The position numbers were made by a program, and so were the translations under genes. From Planctomycetota bacterium (GTDB lineage: Bacteria; Planctomycetota; Phycisphaerae; Phycisphaerales; SM1A02), in the NCBI GenBank assembly GCA_016873115.1, contig VGYB01000003.1:1-64000 (forward strand): 64,000 bases of DNA. Reading direction: 5' to 3'. The number at the start of each line of letters is the position of its first letter. The first letter of the stretch is position 1. Shown piece by piece: positions 15,254 to 23,959 of this stretch. The notes under the pieces were generated by a model. It was not told the origin of the DNA, did not search any database, and saw only the letters and a program-made list of their open reading frames with translations.

Positions 15254-16753
15254 TCACGCCTTGGGCCTGCGGACACCACCGCCTGGCTTCTGGTCGGGCA
15301 TCAGAGGCTGTTTGCGCATCAAGCCGCGCAACTTCTTGCTGCTGGCCATTCGCGAGATCCGATCGACCTTGCCTGAGCGGCGAGGCTTCTGGGGACCTCG
15401 CGGACCCTTGCTGCTCCAGGAGGGTCGATCACCACGCTGGTTGGACGGGCGCGGATCAGTGGCGGGTTGGGCGGCTCCGTCCTTGGTACGACCCGTGGCT
15501 GCGGGTCGACGCGACCCGTGTGTCGCCCTGGACGATCGGGCGCCGCGCTCAGGCGATGTGGATGCCGTGGCGGTCCGACGGCCCTTGTTCTGGACTCCGA
15601 ACTCCGCGAGGTCCGGGGCGGTACGCGCCGGAATGTCGACCCCGGCGAAGTCGCCGATGCGCTTCCAGCGGTCAGCATCGAGCCCTGCGACGAAGGTCAC
15701 GCTCTGGGCCTTGCCGCCACCATGGCCGGCGCGACCCACGCGATGCACGAAGTCCTCAAGCATGATCGGAACGTCGTAGTTCACGACAGCCTTGATGGCC
15801 GGCACATGCAGACCGCGCGCTGCGACATCGGTGGCCACAAGCACCTTGGCTGAACCCGACGCGAAGGCCTCGAGCGCCTGGTTGCGGCGGGTCTGAGAGA
15901 GGTCGCCATGCAGCATCGCCACCGCAACGCCGTGCCGGCGCAGTGCACCATCGACCCAACCCACGCGGCGGCGCGTCCGGCAGAAGACTGCAACACCGTT
16001 GCGCCGCTCGTTCTTGAGCCACCAGAGCAGCATCGCAACCTTGTGTTCGTCCTGGACAAGGAAGGCATCATGGCCAACCTCGGTGGCAGGAGCGTTCTGC
16101 CGGCCAACACCGACCTCGACGGGATCCGTACCGAGCAGCCCGAGCACCGTGTCGCGCAGCGTTCTCGGCATCGTGGCACTGAAGGCCATCGTGATGCGAT
16201 TCCCGGGCGCACGGCCGAGGATCTGGGTGACCTGCGGAAGAAAGCCCATGTCGCTCATGCGATCACCCTCGTCGATGATCGCGTGCGTGAGATAGGCGAG
16301 CGTCACTGCATCATCATCGAGCAGTTCGCGCACGCGCCCCGGCGTACCGATGAGGAGATCAATGCCATGGGCAACGGCCTCCTTCTGGGGGCCGATGGCG
16401 CTCTTCCCATAGACGCACGCCACGCGCAGGACCGTACCGCGCACGAGGAGCTGGAGGTCCTTGGCGACCTGCTGGGCAAGTTCCCGTGTGGGAACGAGCA
16501 CCAGGGCGCGCAAGCGCTCGCGTGGGTCGATGCCGTGGTGGCGGCGGCGCGGAGGCGTGATGAGCAAGGCATCGAGCACCGGGAGTGCGTAGGCATAGGT
16601 CTTGCCGCTGCCGGTCGGGGCGAGCGCGAGCACGCCCCTGCGCGCTGCGGCAGCCTCGATCGCCTGTGCCTGGACTGGTGTGGCCTCGTGAAAACCCTGG
16701 GCATGGAGGGCACGGACCAGGATGGGTGACAGGGTGGTTTCGTCGAAGCGCAC
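15254..16753 (-). CDS. DEAD-box-type RNA helicase with DEGD motif
   Basis: A 499-residue RhlE/DeaD-type helicase. It has the Q motif (GFHEATPVQAQAI, about 20-32), Walker A APTGSGKT (about 45-52), PTRELAQQ, TPGRV, motif III FSAT and the C-terminal VATDVAARGLH and HRVGRAGH boxes, then a basic, low-complexity tail of about 125 residues for RNA binding. Motif II reads DEGD rather than DEAD (near residue 160), an uncommon change at a conserved site. The start is taken as GTG 16753 because residues further upstream (to 16846) look non-coding and overlap the divergent lemA gene. Confidence 0.88.
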   Translation of the reverse strand: MRFDETTLSPILVRALHAQGFHEATPVQAQAIEAAAARRGVLALAPTGSGKTYAYALPVLDALLITPPRRRHHGIDPRERLRALVLVPTRELAQQVAKDLQLLVRGTVLRVACVYGKSAIGPQKEAVAHGIDLLIGTPGRVRELLDDDAVTLAYLTHAIIDEGDRMSDMGFLPQVTQILGRAPGNRITMAFSATMPRTLRDTVLGLLGTDPVEVGVGRQNAPATEVGHDAFLVQDEHKVAMLLWWLKNERRNGVAVFCRTRRRVGWVDGALRRHGVAVAMLHGDLSQTRRNQALEAFASGSAKVLVATDVAARGLHVPAIKAVVNYDVPIMLEDFVHRVGRAGHGGGKAQSVTFVAGLDADRWKRIGDFAGVDIPARTAPDLAEFGVQNKGRRTATASTSPERGARSSRATHGSRRPAATGRTKDGAAQPATDPRPSNQRGDRPSWSSKGPRGPQKPRRSGKVDRISRMASSKKLRGLMRKQPLMPDQKPGGGVRRPKA

Positions 16754-16776
16754 GGCGTGAGCGTAGCCGGGCGCAG

Positions 16777-16792
16777 TACAGTGCCGCGGCAC
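16777..16792 (+). promoter_or_regulatory. -10-like hexamer and palindrome in the helicase/lemA gap
   Basis: In the 40-base divergent gap, TACAGT (16777-16782) ends 11 bases before the lemA ATG, and GTGCCGCGGCAC (16781-16792) is a perfect 12-bp palindrome immediately before that start. The palindrome could be an operator covering the lemA start region. Confidence 0.35.
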
Positions 16793-16793
16793 G

Positions 16794-17465
16794 ATGACTC
16801 CGGACGCTTCCCTTTCCGTGATGTTGGGGTTCCAGGCTGTCTCCACCGCGATGGCGGCGCCTGTGGTGGCCGGCCTTGTGCTGGTGGTTCTCCTGCTGCT
16901 TGCGCCGGTGGTCTGGCTGATCGTGGTCTACAACCGGCTGGCGAGCCTGCGGGTGCGCTGCGAGAACGCCTACAGCCAGATCGATGTGCAGCTCAAGCGC
17001 CGCTTCGACCTCGTTCCCAACTTGGTCGAGGCGGTGAAGGGATACATGGCGCACGAACGCCAGACGCTCGAAGCGGTCATCAAGGCCCGTGCCGCGGCGG
17101 TCGATGGGCTGCGAGGGGCTTCGGGCGCGATGCATGGTGGTGCGGTCGGGATGGGTGCGCTTGCAGCCGCGAGTGGGCAACTCGATCTGGCGCTCGGCCG
17201 TCTCTTCGGCGTGATGGAGCGCTATCCGGACCTGAAAGCCAATCAGAACGCCCTGCAACTGCAAGAGGAATTGGTGCATACCGAGAATCGCATCGCCTTC
17301 GCGCGCCAGGGCTACAACGACAGCGTGCAGTCGATGAACTCGCAGATCGCGATGTTCCCCACCAACCTGGTCGCCGGGCTCTTCGCGTTCCGGCCGATGC
17401 CGATGTTCGAGGCCGCTGACCAGGAGCGCACCGCCGTGCGAGTCAACCTGAGTGATCCCTCATGA
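16794..17465 (+). CDS. lemA: LemA family membrane protein
   Basis: A 223-residue LemA protein: one membrane helix (about 21-46, VVAGLVLVVLLLLAPVVWLIVVY), then the family signature YNRLASLRVRCENAYSQIDV and LKRRFDLVPNLVEAVKGY, and a long helical bundle ending NSQIAMFPTNLVAGLFAF. LemA proteins form an extracytoplasmic or cytoplasmic helical domain on a single anchor and are often encoded beside HtpX-like M48 peptidases, as here. ATG 16794 is favoured by position after a TACAGT box; ATG 16818 or 16851 would also keep the anchor. Its stop overlaps the M48 start (ATGA). Confidence 0.9.
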   Translation: MTPDASLSVMLGFQAVSTAMAAPVVAGLVLVVLLLLAPVVWLIVVYNRLASLRVRCENAYSQIDVQLKRRFDLVPNLVEAVKGYMAHERQTLEAVIKARAAAVDGLRGASGAMHGGAVGMGALAAASGQLDLALGRLFGVMERYPDLKANQNALQLQEELVHTENRIAFARQGYNDSVQSMNSQIAMFPTNLVAGLFAFRPMPMFEAADQERTAVRVNLSDPS

Positions 17466-19396
17466 AGGACTTCTTCGATCACCAGGAGCGCGCACGGCGC
17501 TCGACCTGGTGGCTGGGGCTGTTCTTCGTGCTTGGTGTGGTGGGCACCGTGGGATCGCTGTTGCTCCTCGTCGGGGCGATCGCGCTCATCAAGGCCAAGG
17601 GTTCGGCGTCGGTCGAGTCGGTCGATGACCTGATGCGCCCGGAACTCGGTTGGGCGTGGGCCGTGGCGGGCCTCGCCACGCTCGTGATCCTGGTCGTGAG
17701 CCTGAACCGTCTCTGGCAGCTCTCGCGAGCCGGAGGCGCCGTGGCCGAGATGCTCGGTGGGAGGTTGGTCGACCGACGCACCACGGATCCGGCCGAGCGA
17801 CGACTGCTCAATGTGGTCGATGAGATGGCGCTGGCCAGTGGTGTTCCTGTACCGCCGGTCTATGTGCTCGAGGAGGCATCGATCAACGCCTTCGCTGCGG
17901 GGACGACCCATGCCGATGCGGCGCTTGGCGTGACGCGTGGGTGCATCGAGCAACTCGATCGCGATGAGCTGCAGGGTGTGATCGCCCATGAGTTCAGCCA
18001 TGTCTTTCACGCTGACATGCGCATCAACGCGCGCACGGCCGCGGCGATCGCCGGAATCATGGCGATCGCCACCATCGGCTATGTGCTGGCGCGGTTCGTG
18101 GGGCCATCGATCGCGCGTTCGGGCGGTGGTGGGCGCAAGAACAACGGCGCGGGCATCGGGCTGGCGATCATCCTCGGCGGGGTGGTGTTGATGATCATTG
18201 GCTTCGGTGGCTCATTTTTCGGGATGCTCATGCAGGCTGCCATGAGCCGGCAGCGTGAGTACCTGGCCGATGCGAGCGCTGTGCAGTACACGCGCAATCC
18301 GCGCGGGATCGCGGGCGCCCTGCGCAAGATCAAGGCAAGCGCACGCACACCAATCCACTCCTCCCATGTGCGCGACATGAACCACTTCTTCTTCGCCAAT
18401 GCGGCGGAGCAGTGGCTGTCGACGCACCCCCCGCTCGATGAGCGGATCCGCAGGATCGAGGGCCTGCCTTCTGATGCCCGGGTCCTGGTCGATGGAACAG
18501 CCTTGGCACCGGACTCTGCGGCCTTCGATCCATCGCAGCGCTTCAATCGGTACACACAGGAAGGTGCGCGAGGCTTGGTGGGCGCGATCGGCACGATGTC
18601 CGTGGCGCCGTCAGGACACGCCACGAAGGCGGTTCCGATCGCTCCGCCACCCCCCGTGCCTGTCGAGGGTGCTGCGTCGCTTGAAGAGGCTGCACGCGAT
18701 TCCACCATGGCACCGGCGATCGTGGCGTGCCTCTTGCTCTCGAAGCAGTCGTCGTTTCGTGAGCGCCAGCTTGCCATGGTGGCCGGGGCGCAGGCTGCGT
18801 GGGCCAGGAATGTCGCGGCGCTCGCGCCTGCCATCCTCGCGCTCCAGGCACGCGCGCGATGGGAACTCTTCGATCTTGCCTGCCCAACCATCATCCAGGT
18901 CGGTCCCGGACCCTATCGCTCGATGCGACAGGTCTGGGAGCAACTTGTCCGCGCGGACGGGTCGGTCTGCCTCGAAGAGTGGACGATCATCAATGCGCTC
19001 AGGTGCCATGTGGAATCGCAGTGGTCCACACGACCGATCGGTGAACCACGATTGCGTGCGCGTGAACTCGAGACCGAGATCCGCACCGTCCTGTGGACCA
19101 TCGCCGCGAACACGGGTTCGGCCGAACGCGCCGAGCGCGCCTTCAACGCCTCGATCGTGTTGGTACGGATGACGCCCGGCGTCCCGGATGCGCGACCGAG
19201 TCTTGAGGCCTTCGCCACGGCCATCACCCGCATCGGTTCCGCGATGCGTTTCATGGACCGACGCTTGCTCGTGTCGGCATGCCTGGAGTGCATCACGAAC
19301 GACCAGCGCGTGACGGACCAGGAGATCGAGCTGGTGCGCGCGATCTGTGACTCGCTCGGCTGCCCGATGCCGCGCCTTGGGCTGAGTGCGGCATGA
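17462..19396 (+). CDS. M48 family (HtpX-like) membrane metallopeptidase with C-terminal extension
   Basis: A 644-residue protein. Two membrane helices (about 15-45 and 62-82) precede the zinc motif HEFSH (176-180), and the third ligand Glu lies in SRQREYLAD (about 266). Two more hydrophobic segments (about 190-212 and 231-257) flank a Gly-rich loop. After HPPLDERIRRIEGL there is an extra region of about 290 residues absent from classical HtpX (about 290 residues in total). It is mainly helical and ends with a TerB-like alternation of short helices; that comparison is tentative. HtpX-type peptidases degrade damaged membrane proteins. It sits between lemA and pcp with ATGA overlaps on both sides. 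Confidence 0.9.
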   Translation: MKDFFDHQERARRSTWWLGLFFVLGVVGTVGSLLLLVGAIALIKAKGSASVESVDDLMRPELGWAWAVAGLATLVILVVSLNRLWQLSRAGGAVAEMLGGRLVDRRTTDPAERRLLNVVDEMALASGVPVPPVYVLEEASINAFAAGTTHADAALGVTRGCIEQLDRDELQGVIAHEFSHVFHADMRINARTAAAIAGIMAIATIGYVLARFVGPSIARSGGGGRKNNGAGIGLAIILGGVVLMIIGFGGSFFGMLMQAAMSRQREYLADASAVQYTRNPRGIAGALRKIKASARTPIHSSHVRDMNHFFFANAAEQWLSTHPPLDERIRRIEGLPSDARVLVDGTALAPDSAAFDPSQRFNRYTQEGARGLVGAIGTMSVAPSGHATKAVPIAPPPPVPVEGAASLEEAARDSTMAPAIVACLLLSKQSSFRERQLAMVAGAQAAWARNVAALAPAILALQARARWELFDLACPTIIQVGPGPYRSMRQVWEQLVRADGSVCLEEWTIINALRCHVESQWSTRPIGEPRLRARELETEIRTVLWTIAANTGSAERAERAFNASIVLVRMTPGVPDARPSLEAFATAITRIGSAMRFMDRRLLVSACLECITNDQRVTDQEIELVRAICDSLGCPMPRLGLSAA

Positions 19397-20016
19397 GAAT
19401 CCTGCTCACGGCGTTCGAGCCCTTCGGCGGCAGTGACCGGAACCCGACCATGGCGATCGTCCAGTCGATCGGTGCCTCCATGCCATGGGTCACCACGACG
19501 GTCCTTCCTGTCGTGACCGGTGTCGGATCCGGCAGTGCGTGGTCCGTGCTCCATCCGATCCTGCAGGAGTCGTGGGGCGCGATCGTGCATCTGGGTGAGT
19601 CAGCCAAGGCGAGCATGATCCTGGTCGAGCGCGTGGCCGTGAACCGGCGCGACAGCAGCGTGGCCGACAACAACGGATCCTTGCTTCATGACGCTCCGGT
19701 CGTGGATGGTGGGCCTGCCTCGTATCTCTCAACGCTGCCTGTACGCGAACTTGTCGAGGCGTCGCTTGCCGTCGATGTGCCGGCAGCCCTGAGCCCGAGC
19801 GCAGGTACGTTCCTCTGCAACGAGACGATGTATCGCTCCCTGCATGCGCTGCGTGGCGCCGGGCGATCCACGGCGGCAGGATTCGTCCATGTGCCGCAGT
19901 TGCCGGAGCAGGCCGCCTTGCGGGGTGGACCCTGCATGGACGCGGAGGTCATGGTGCGTTCCATTGGTTCCATGTTGAGCCGGCTTTGCGAAGGTCCTAG
20001 ACTCAACCACGCATGA
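19393..20016 (+). CDS. pcp: Pyroglutamyl-peptidase I-like cysteine peptidase
   Basis: A 207-residue protein with the C15 family plan: ILLTAFEPFGG at the N-terminus, catalytic Glu80 in LVERVAVNRRD, Cys142 in GTFLCNETMYRSLH and His166 in GFVHVPQLPEQ. These positions agree closely with the known Glu81/Cys144/His168 triad. The enzyme removes N-terminal pyroglutamate from peptides in the cytoplasm. It is co-translated with the M48 peptidase upstream (ATGA 19393) and the lipoprotein downstream (ATGA 20013), suggesting a peptide-processing module. Confidence 0.9.
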   Translation: MRILLTAFEPFGGSDRNPTMAIVQSIGASMPWVTTTVLPVVTGVGSGSAWSVLHPILQESWGAIVHLGESAKASMILVERVAVNRRDSSVADNNGSLLHDAPVVDGGPASYLSTLPVRELVEASLAVDVPAALSPSAGTFLCNETMYRSLHALRGAGRSTAAGFVHVPQLPEQAALRGGPCMDAEVMVRSIGSMLSRLCEGPRLNHA

Positions 20017-20408
20017 TGCGATCGATCTCCATCATCCTGTTGCTCCTTGCGTCATGTTCAACCGTCCCGGAACCCGCACCTGCGGTCACCGCGGCCATCA
20101 CGCAGCAATTGTCTGGTCCATGGACGGTCGTTGATGGTGGTGCTGCCTTCTTCGGGGCCGAGTCCGTGCTCTTCGTGGCGGACGGTCACATCCGCATCAC
20201 GCGCGAGGGCCGGCTCAGGCGGGGCACCTGGACCATGGTCGACGGCATGCTCGAGGTGAAGGGCCTGGACCAGACCACCAGATTCGACCTTGCGCCGACT
20301 ACCGATGGTCTGTTGTTGTGGCCCCTGGCCGAGCAGCGGGGCGCCTGGCGGCGGACCGAAGCCAAGGTCGCCCTTCGCGGCGCCCGTGTGCTGCCGACCA
20401 CGGGGTGA
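20013..20408 (+). CDS. Small lipoprotein
   Basis: A 131-residue protein with a lipoprotein signal (MMRSISIILLLLASC, lipobox LASC, Cys15) and a beta-rich remainder in which GPWTVVDGG, VLFVADGHIRITREGRLRRG and TWTMVDGMLEVKGL resemble the repeating strands of small lipocalin-like or META-like lipoproteins. ATG 20013 overlaps the pcp stop (ATGA). A TAGACT hexamer at 19998-20003 might give it an additional internal promoter. Function unknown; the terminal lipoprotein of the lemA operon. Confidence 0.7.
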   Translation: MMRSISIILLLLASCSTVPEPAPAVTAAITQQLSGPWTVVDGGAAFFGAESVLFVADGHIRITREGRLRRGTWTMVDGMLEVKGLDQTTRFDLAPTTDGLLLWPLAEQRGAWRRTEAKVALRGARVLPTTG

Positions 20409-20431
20409 TTCCCTCGACAACCTCATCGGCC

Positions 20432-20437
20432 TAGACT
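20432..20437 (+). promoter_or_regulatory. Possible -10 element before lipA
   Basis: TAGACT ends 12 bases before ATG 20450, which lacks a Shine-Dalgarno. The same CCTAGACT octamer precedes the lipoprotein start at 20013. No convincing -35 box was seen. Confidence 0.35.
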
Positions 20438-20449
20438 GATCCGTCCACC

Positions 20450-21460
20450 ATGGATGAGGCCCCGATCAATCCCGGGATTGCACGCACGCTGGCCCGCCAC
20501 CCCCGTCCACTCGGGGGTGACACGGTCCGTAGCGTTGGTCTGCCTGCCTTCAGCCTGACGGACAGGATCCTGCAGGATGGTGTGCAGCAGCGCGTGATCG
20601 GCAAGAAGCCAGACTGGCTCCGCGCCAGGGTCCCCGGGGGCGAGGGCTACGATCGCCTCAAGGCGATCATCGATGAGCATCGTCTGCACACGGTCTGCCA
20701 AGAGGCCAGTTGCCCAAACATGGGCGAGTGCTGGAGCCGTGGCAGCGCCACGATCATGATCCTGGGTGATACATGCACCCGAAGCTGTGGTTTCTGCAAT
20801 GTGAAGACCGGCAAGCCTCCTGTGTTCGATGTTGACGAACCGCGGCGCGTGGCGGCGAGCCTGGCGCTCATGGGCCTGAAGCATGTGGTCATCACCAGCG
20901 TCAATCGCGATGAGCTGCCGGATGGTGGTGCTGCGATCTGGGCCGAGACCATCGAGCGTGTGCATGAAGCGTGCCCCGGAATGAGCGTGGAAGTGCTTGT
21001 TGGTGATTTCCTTGGTGATGAGGAGGCCATCCAGGTGGTTTGTGATGCCCGGCCCGAGATCATCAGCCACAACATGGAGACCGTGCATCGCATGCACCCG
21101 GCTGTCCGGCCACAAGCCAAGTACGAGCGAAGCCTGGCGGTGCTCCGCCAGATGAAGGCCAGCGGCCTGGTCACCAAGACCGGCTGCATGGTCGGCATCG
21201 GCGAGCGTGATGACGAGGTGCTCGATTTGATGGATGACATCCGCGTGGCCTGCGAGTGCGACATCCTGACGATCGGTCAGTACCTGCAACCGACCCGCAA
21301 CCATCTGCCCATCGATCGATGGGTGCACCCTGACAGCTTCCGCATGTTCAAGGAGCAGGCCCTGGCGCGCGGATTCCGTGTCTGCGAGAGCGGCCCATTG
21401 GTGCGAAGCAGTTATCGAGCCGACGAGCAGGCGGCGCTCCTGAGCAAGCCTCGTCACTGA
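20450..21460 (+). CDS. lipA: Lipoyl synthase
   Basis: A 336-residue radical-SAM enzyme. Cys83, Cys88 and Cys94 (CQEASCPNMGEC) hold the auxiliary [4Fe-4S] cluster that is sacrificed as sulfur donor; Cys109, Cys113 and Cys116 (CTRSCGFC) bind the radical-SAM cluster. GDTCTR, VITSVNRDEL, SHNMETV and the C-terminal VRSSYRAD are all family motifs. It inserts two sulfur atoms into octanoylated lipoyl domains. The N-terminal extension of about 45 residues before KPDWLRARVPGG is somewhat long but in range. No lipB or dehydrogenase genes are adjacent; it is probably a single-gene transcript. Confidence 0.96.
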   Translation: MDEAPINPGIARTLARHPRPLGGDTVRSVGLPAFSLTDRILQDGVQQRVIGKKPDWLRARVPGGEGYDRLKAIIDEHRLHTVCQEASCPNMGECWSRGSATIMILGDTCTRSCGFCNVKTGKPPVFDVDEPRRVAASLALMGLKHVVITSVNRDELPDGGAAIWAETIERVHEACPGMSVEVLVGDFLGDEEAIQVVCDARPEIISHNMETVHRMHPAVRPQAKYERSLAVLRQMKASGLVTKTGCMVGIGERDDEVLDLMDDIRVACECDILTIGQYLQPTRNHLPIDRWVHPDSFRMFKEQALARGFRVCESGPLVRSSYRADEQAALLSKPRH

Positions 21461-21620
21461 GTGTTCCGTCTTGGTTGGCCGTCACAACTCTGACCGTGCC
21501 GTGGTTACACCGATCTTTCATCGGGAATCATGAATCGTCGCTTGTCCCAAGGGGCCCCGAAATCCACCCTTGGTCCGGGTTGGTGGGGCCGCGCGTGAGG
21601 TTCGCGTGGAGGGAGAGGAC

Positions 21621-21965
21621 ATGCCTGAACATTTTGACGACCTTCGCAGTCTCCGCAAAGCCATGGCACAGACGCTGGCCGAAGACCGCCGCGATCGAAG
21701 CCGCGTGACCATCGTGACCGATGTGCTGGTGCGTTGGCATCATGACCCCGGCAAGCAGATGCGCTACGAAACACTTGACATCTCAGAGGGTGGTTTGCGC
21801 ATCCGCAGCACTTGTGTGCTGCTTGAAGGTATGACGGGCCGGGTTCGATTCAGCCTACCCGAGTCGCCGACCATCGACCGCCCGGCCATGGTGGCCTGGA
21901 GCCGCGCGTGTTACAACCAAGAAGGGCGCGTCGACCACTTCGAAGCCGGCATCAGGTTGTTCTGA
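21621..21965 (+). CDS. PilZ-domain protein
   Basis: A 114-residue protein that is essentially one PilZ domain. The c-di-GMP-binding RxxxR is Arg24 to Arg28 and the second motif is LDISEGG at 52-58, followed by GLRIRS strands, so both binding elements are intact. PilZ proteins are c-di-GMP receptors. ATG 21621 is preceded by GGAGGGAGAGGA, a strong ribosome site, unlike most lead genes in the window. It lies close to a GGDEF response regulator at 23956-24882 that would make c-di-GMP, and it is convergent with the M16 peptidase with only four bases between the stops. Confidence 0.85.
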   Translation: MPEHFDDLRSLRKAMAQTLAEDRRDRSRVTIVTDVLVRWHHDPGKQMRYETLDISEGGLRIRSTCVLLEGMTGRVRFSLPESPTIDRPAMVAWSRACYNQEGRVDHFEAGIRLF

Positions 21966-21969
21966 TCGA

Positions 21970-23196
21970 TCACGCGGGAAGCGGCCGTGTGCGACCTGTC
22001 ACCCATGGTGCAAGCGGAAACCGCTGCGCAACGCGCCTGACATCGGCTGGGGTGACTGATTCGATGTGCTGAAGCTCTTCTGTGAGTGACTGGTACGGAA
22101 CCCCACGAGCCCAGTTGCCGCCAAGCCGGCGCATGCGGCCCGATGGGCGCTCGCCTGCAAGCGTGACCATGGTGGTGACCTTCGCGCGCACCGATGAAAG
22201 TTCATCGTCGCTCACACCATCGACGACCCTGTCGAGTTCATGGAGGAGGATCGACTCGACTTTCGCGCTGGCGCCAGGATCGCATGTGGCGCTGATCAAC
22301 ACAACCCCGCAGTCATCGTGCATGTCGAACGAGACATCGGCATTGTCGGCAAGTCCGGGTTCGACAAGGGCCCAGTGCAGACGGCCGCTGTCGGAGTCGC
22401 TGAGGATCTGGCAGAGCACCATGTATGCATAGCGATCCATGTCATGCACCGATGGACCCGGCGCCAGGCCAAGCATGTAGTGGCGCGTTGCCTTGGTGCT
22501 GTTGATCGTGAACTCCTGGCGCCCATGAACCGGTGTGGCGCGTTTGTTGTGTGGTGATTGTGGCTGGATCGCACCAAGTTCAGCTTCGGCGGTCCGGATC
22601 GCGGCATCGAAGTCGACCTTGCCGGCAAGGGCAAGCACCGTGTTGTCAGGGCTGTAGCGCGCCTTGAAGTACTCCCTCATGCTGCCGACCTCCATGGCCT
22701 GGATCGACTCGGGCGTGCCGAGCACACGGTGCCCGAGTGGATTCCCGGCATGGAAGGCTTCTGATGCGCGCTCGAAGAGCGGCCAGAAGGGGTTGTCGTC
22801 GTACATGGCGATCTCCTCGAGGATCACCTTGCGTTCCTCGGCAAAGTCCTCGCTGCGCAGTGCTGGGCGCAGCAGATCCGAAAGCAGCGAGATGGCCCTG
22901 GCCTGATGATCGGGAAGGGTGTGCGCGTGGTACGCCGTCATGTCGATCGTGGTGAACGCGTTGTGCTCTGCACCGATCGCATCGAAGCGGCGATTCACCT
23001 CCTGGGAGCCGATCGATGCGGATCCCTTGAACATCATGTGCTCAAGGAAATGGCTCACGCCCATGAGGTGCGTTGGTTCATCACGACCACCGGTGCGGAT
23101 GAAGTAACCGGCAGCCATGGTGTGGGCGCCCGGATCGATCTCGGCAATGATCGTGAGACCGTTGGGCAGCCGATGCTCGGTGTGGGCCGAACGCAT
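21970..23196 (-). CDS. M16 family zinc peptidase (active type)
   Basis: A 408-residue M16B peptidase beginning LPNGLTIIAEIDPG. The zinc site is HFLEH at about 49-53 and the distal Glu is in VILEEIAMYDD at about 127-128, so it should be catalytic. It also has the family motif FNAxxxxxxT-like HNAFTTIDMT. ATG 23196 was chosen because it follows the recO stop by ten bases; the open frame continues upstream through recO as a shadow. Its natural partner may be the zinc-less M16 protein at 10876-12126. It is the last gene of the Hpt-GGDEF-recO-M16 minus-strand group. Confidence 0.9.
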   Translation of the reverse strand: MRSAHTEHRLPNGLTIIAEIDPGAHTMAAGYFIRTGGRDEPTHLMGVSHFLEHMMFKGSASIGSQEVNRRFDAIGAEHNAFTTIDMTAYHAHTLPDHQARAISLLSDLLRPALRSEDFAEERKVILEEIAMYDDNPFWPLFERASEAFHAGNPLGHRVLGTPESIQAMEVGSMREYFKARYSPDNTVLALAGKVDFDAAIRTAEAELGAIQPQSPHNKRATPVHGRQEFTINSTKATRHYMLGLAPGPSVHDMDRYAYMVLCQILSDSDSGRLHWALVEPGLADNADVSFDMHDDCGVVLISATCDPGASAKVESILLHELDRVVDGVSDDELSSVRAKVTTMVTLAGERPSGRMRRLGGNWARGVPYQSLTEELQHIESVTPADVRRVAQRFPLAPWVTGRTRPLPA

Positions 23197-23206
23197 GCGG
23201 TCGATG

Positions 23207-23959
23207 CTAACTGTGTTGGTGGTCCGCGCCCCGACGCGGAACGATGCGGGTGCCTTGTGGGATTGGCCCGAAGAAGGCCGCCTGGGTCCCGGGCTCGGCC
23301 TGAAGGTGATGCCGGACGCAGGCTGCAAGCAATGTGGCGCCGCGGTGCGCATCATCTGCCCCGAGCGAAGGATCGTGTCGCAGGGCCCGGCTGATGGCCA
23401 TGAGTGTCGAGGATCGGACGGTCCAGGTGTGTTCCGTGGCTTGGTCGACGCAACCAATGCCTGGATCAAAGGCACATGTTTCGGTGGTGGGTCCATCGAT
23501 CGTGGGTCCAAAGCCGGTTTCCCCAAGCAGTGACCAGAGGAATCGAGCCATCGAAGGCTCGATGTCCCCGCCCGAAAGCTCACGGAAGGTCTCGATCAAC
23601 CTGTCGAAGAGTTTGGGGTGGGGATCATGTGGCTCAAGCATGCGACCGATGCACTCCAGCACATACCACGCACCGGCGTTGGCGCGTGCTGAGGTGCGCA
23701 GGGTCGGCCACGACTCTGTTGGGTACCATGAGGCCAGCGTGCATAGGTCACCGCCGCGGACCTCGATCCAAGAGAGTTCACCCATCGTGAGAAGATCCAT
23801 GCCACCGGAGAACGCACCGCGTTCTCGGCGCGCACCCTTCGCGATGCCACGGATGATGCCGGCGGTCCGGCAAAACATGCTGACCGTCTGGCTGGTGTCG
23901 CTGAAATCCCAGTGGCGGATGCAGACGGCTTGGTCGTGGTGCGTGGCCATGTGGCTCAC
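23207..23959 (-). CDS. recO: DNA repair protein RecO
   Basis: A 250-residue protein matching RecO: an N-terminal OB-fold (MFCRTAGIIRGIAKGARRER, the basic strand typical of RecO) and a helical C-terminal part. RecO anneals single-stranded DNA and helps load RecA with RecR. The zinc-binding Cys set of many RecO proteins is reduced here to CAFDPGIGC plus nearby His, so metal binding is uncertain. The start is either GTG 23959, which overlaps the response-regulator stop (GTGA), or ATG 23950, six bases after it; the coupled one is listed. Confidence 0.8.
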   Translation of the reverse strand: MSHMATHHDQAVCIRHWDFSDTSQTVSMFCRTAGIIRGIAKGARRERGAFSGGMDLLTMGELSWIEVRGGDLCTLASWYPTESWPTLRTSARANAGAWYVLECIGRMLEPHDPHPKLFDRLIETFRELSGGDIEPSMARFLWSLLGETGFGPTIDGPTTETCAFDPGIGCVDQATEHTWTVRSSTLMAISRALRHDPSLGADDAHRGATLLAACVRHHLQAEPGTQAAFFGPIPQGTRIVPRRGADHQHS

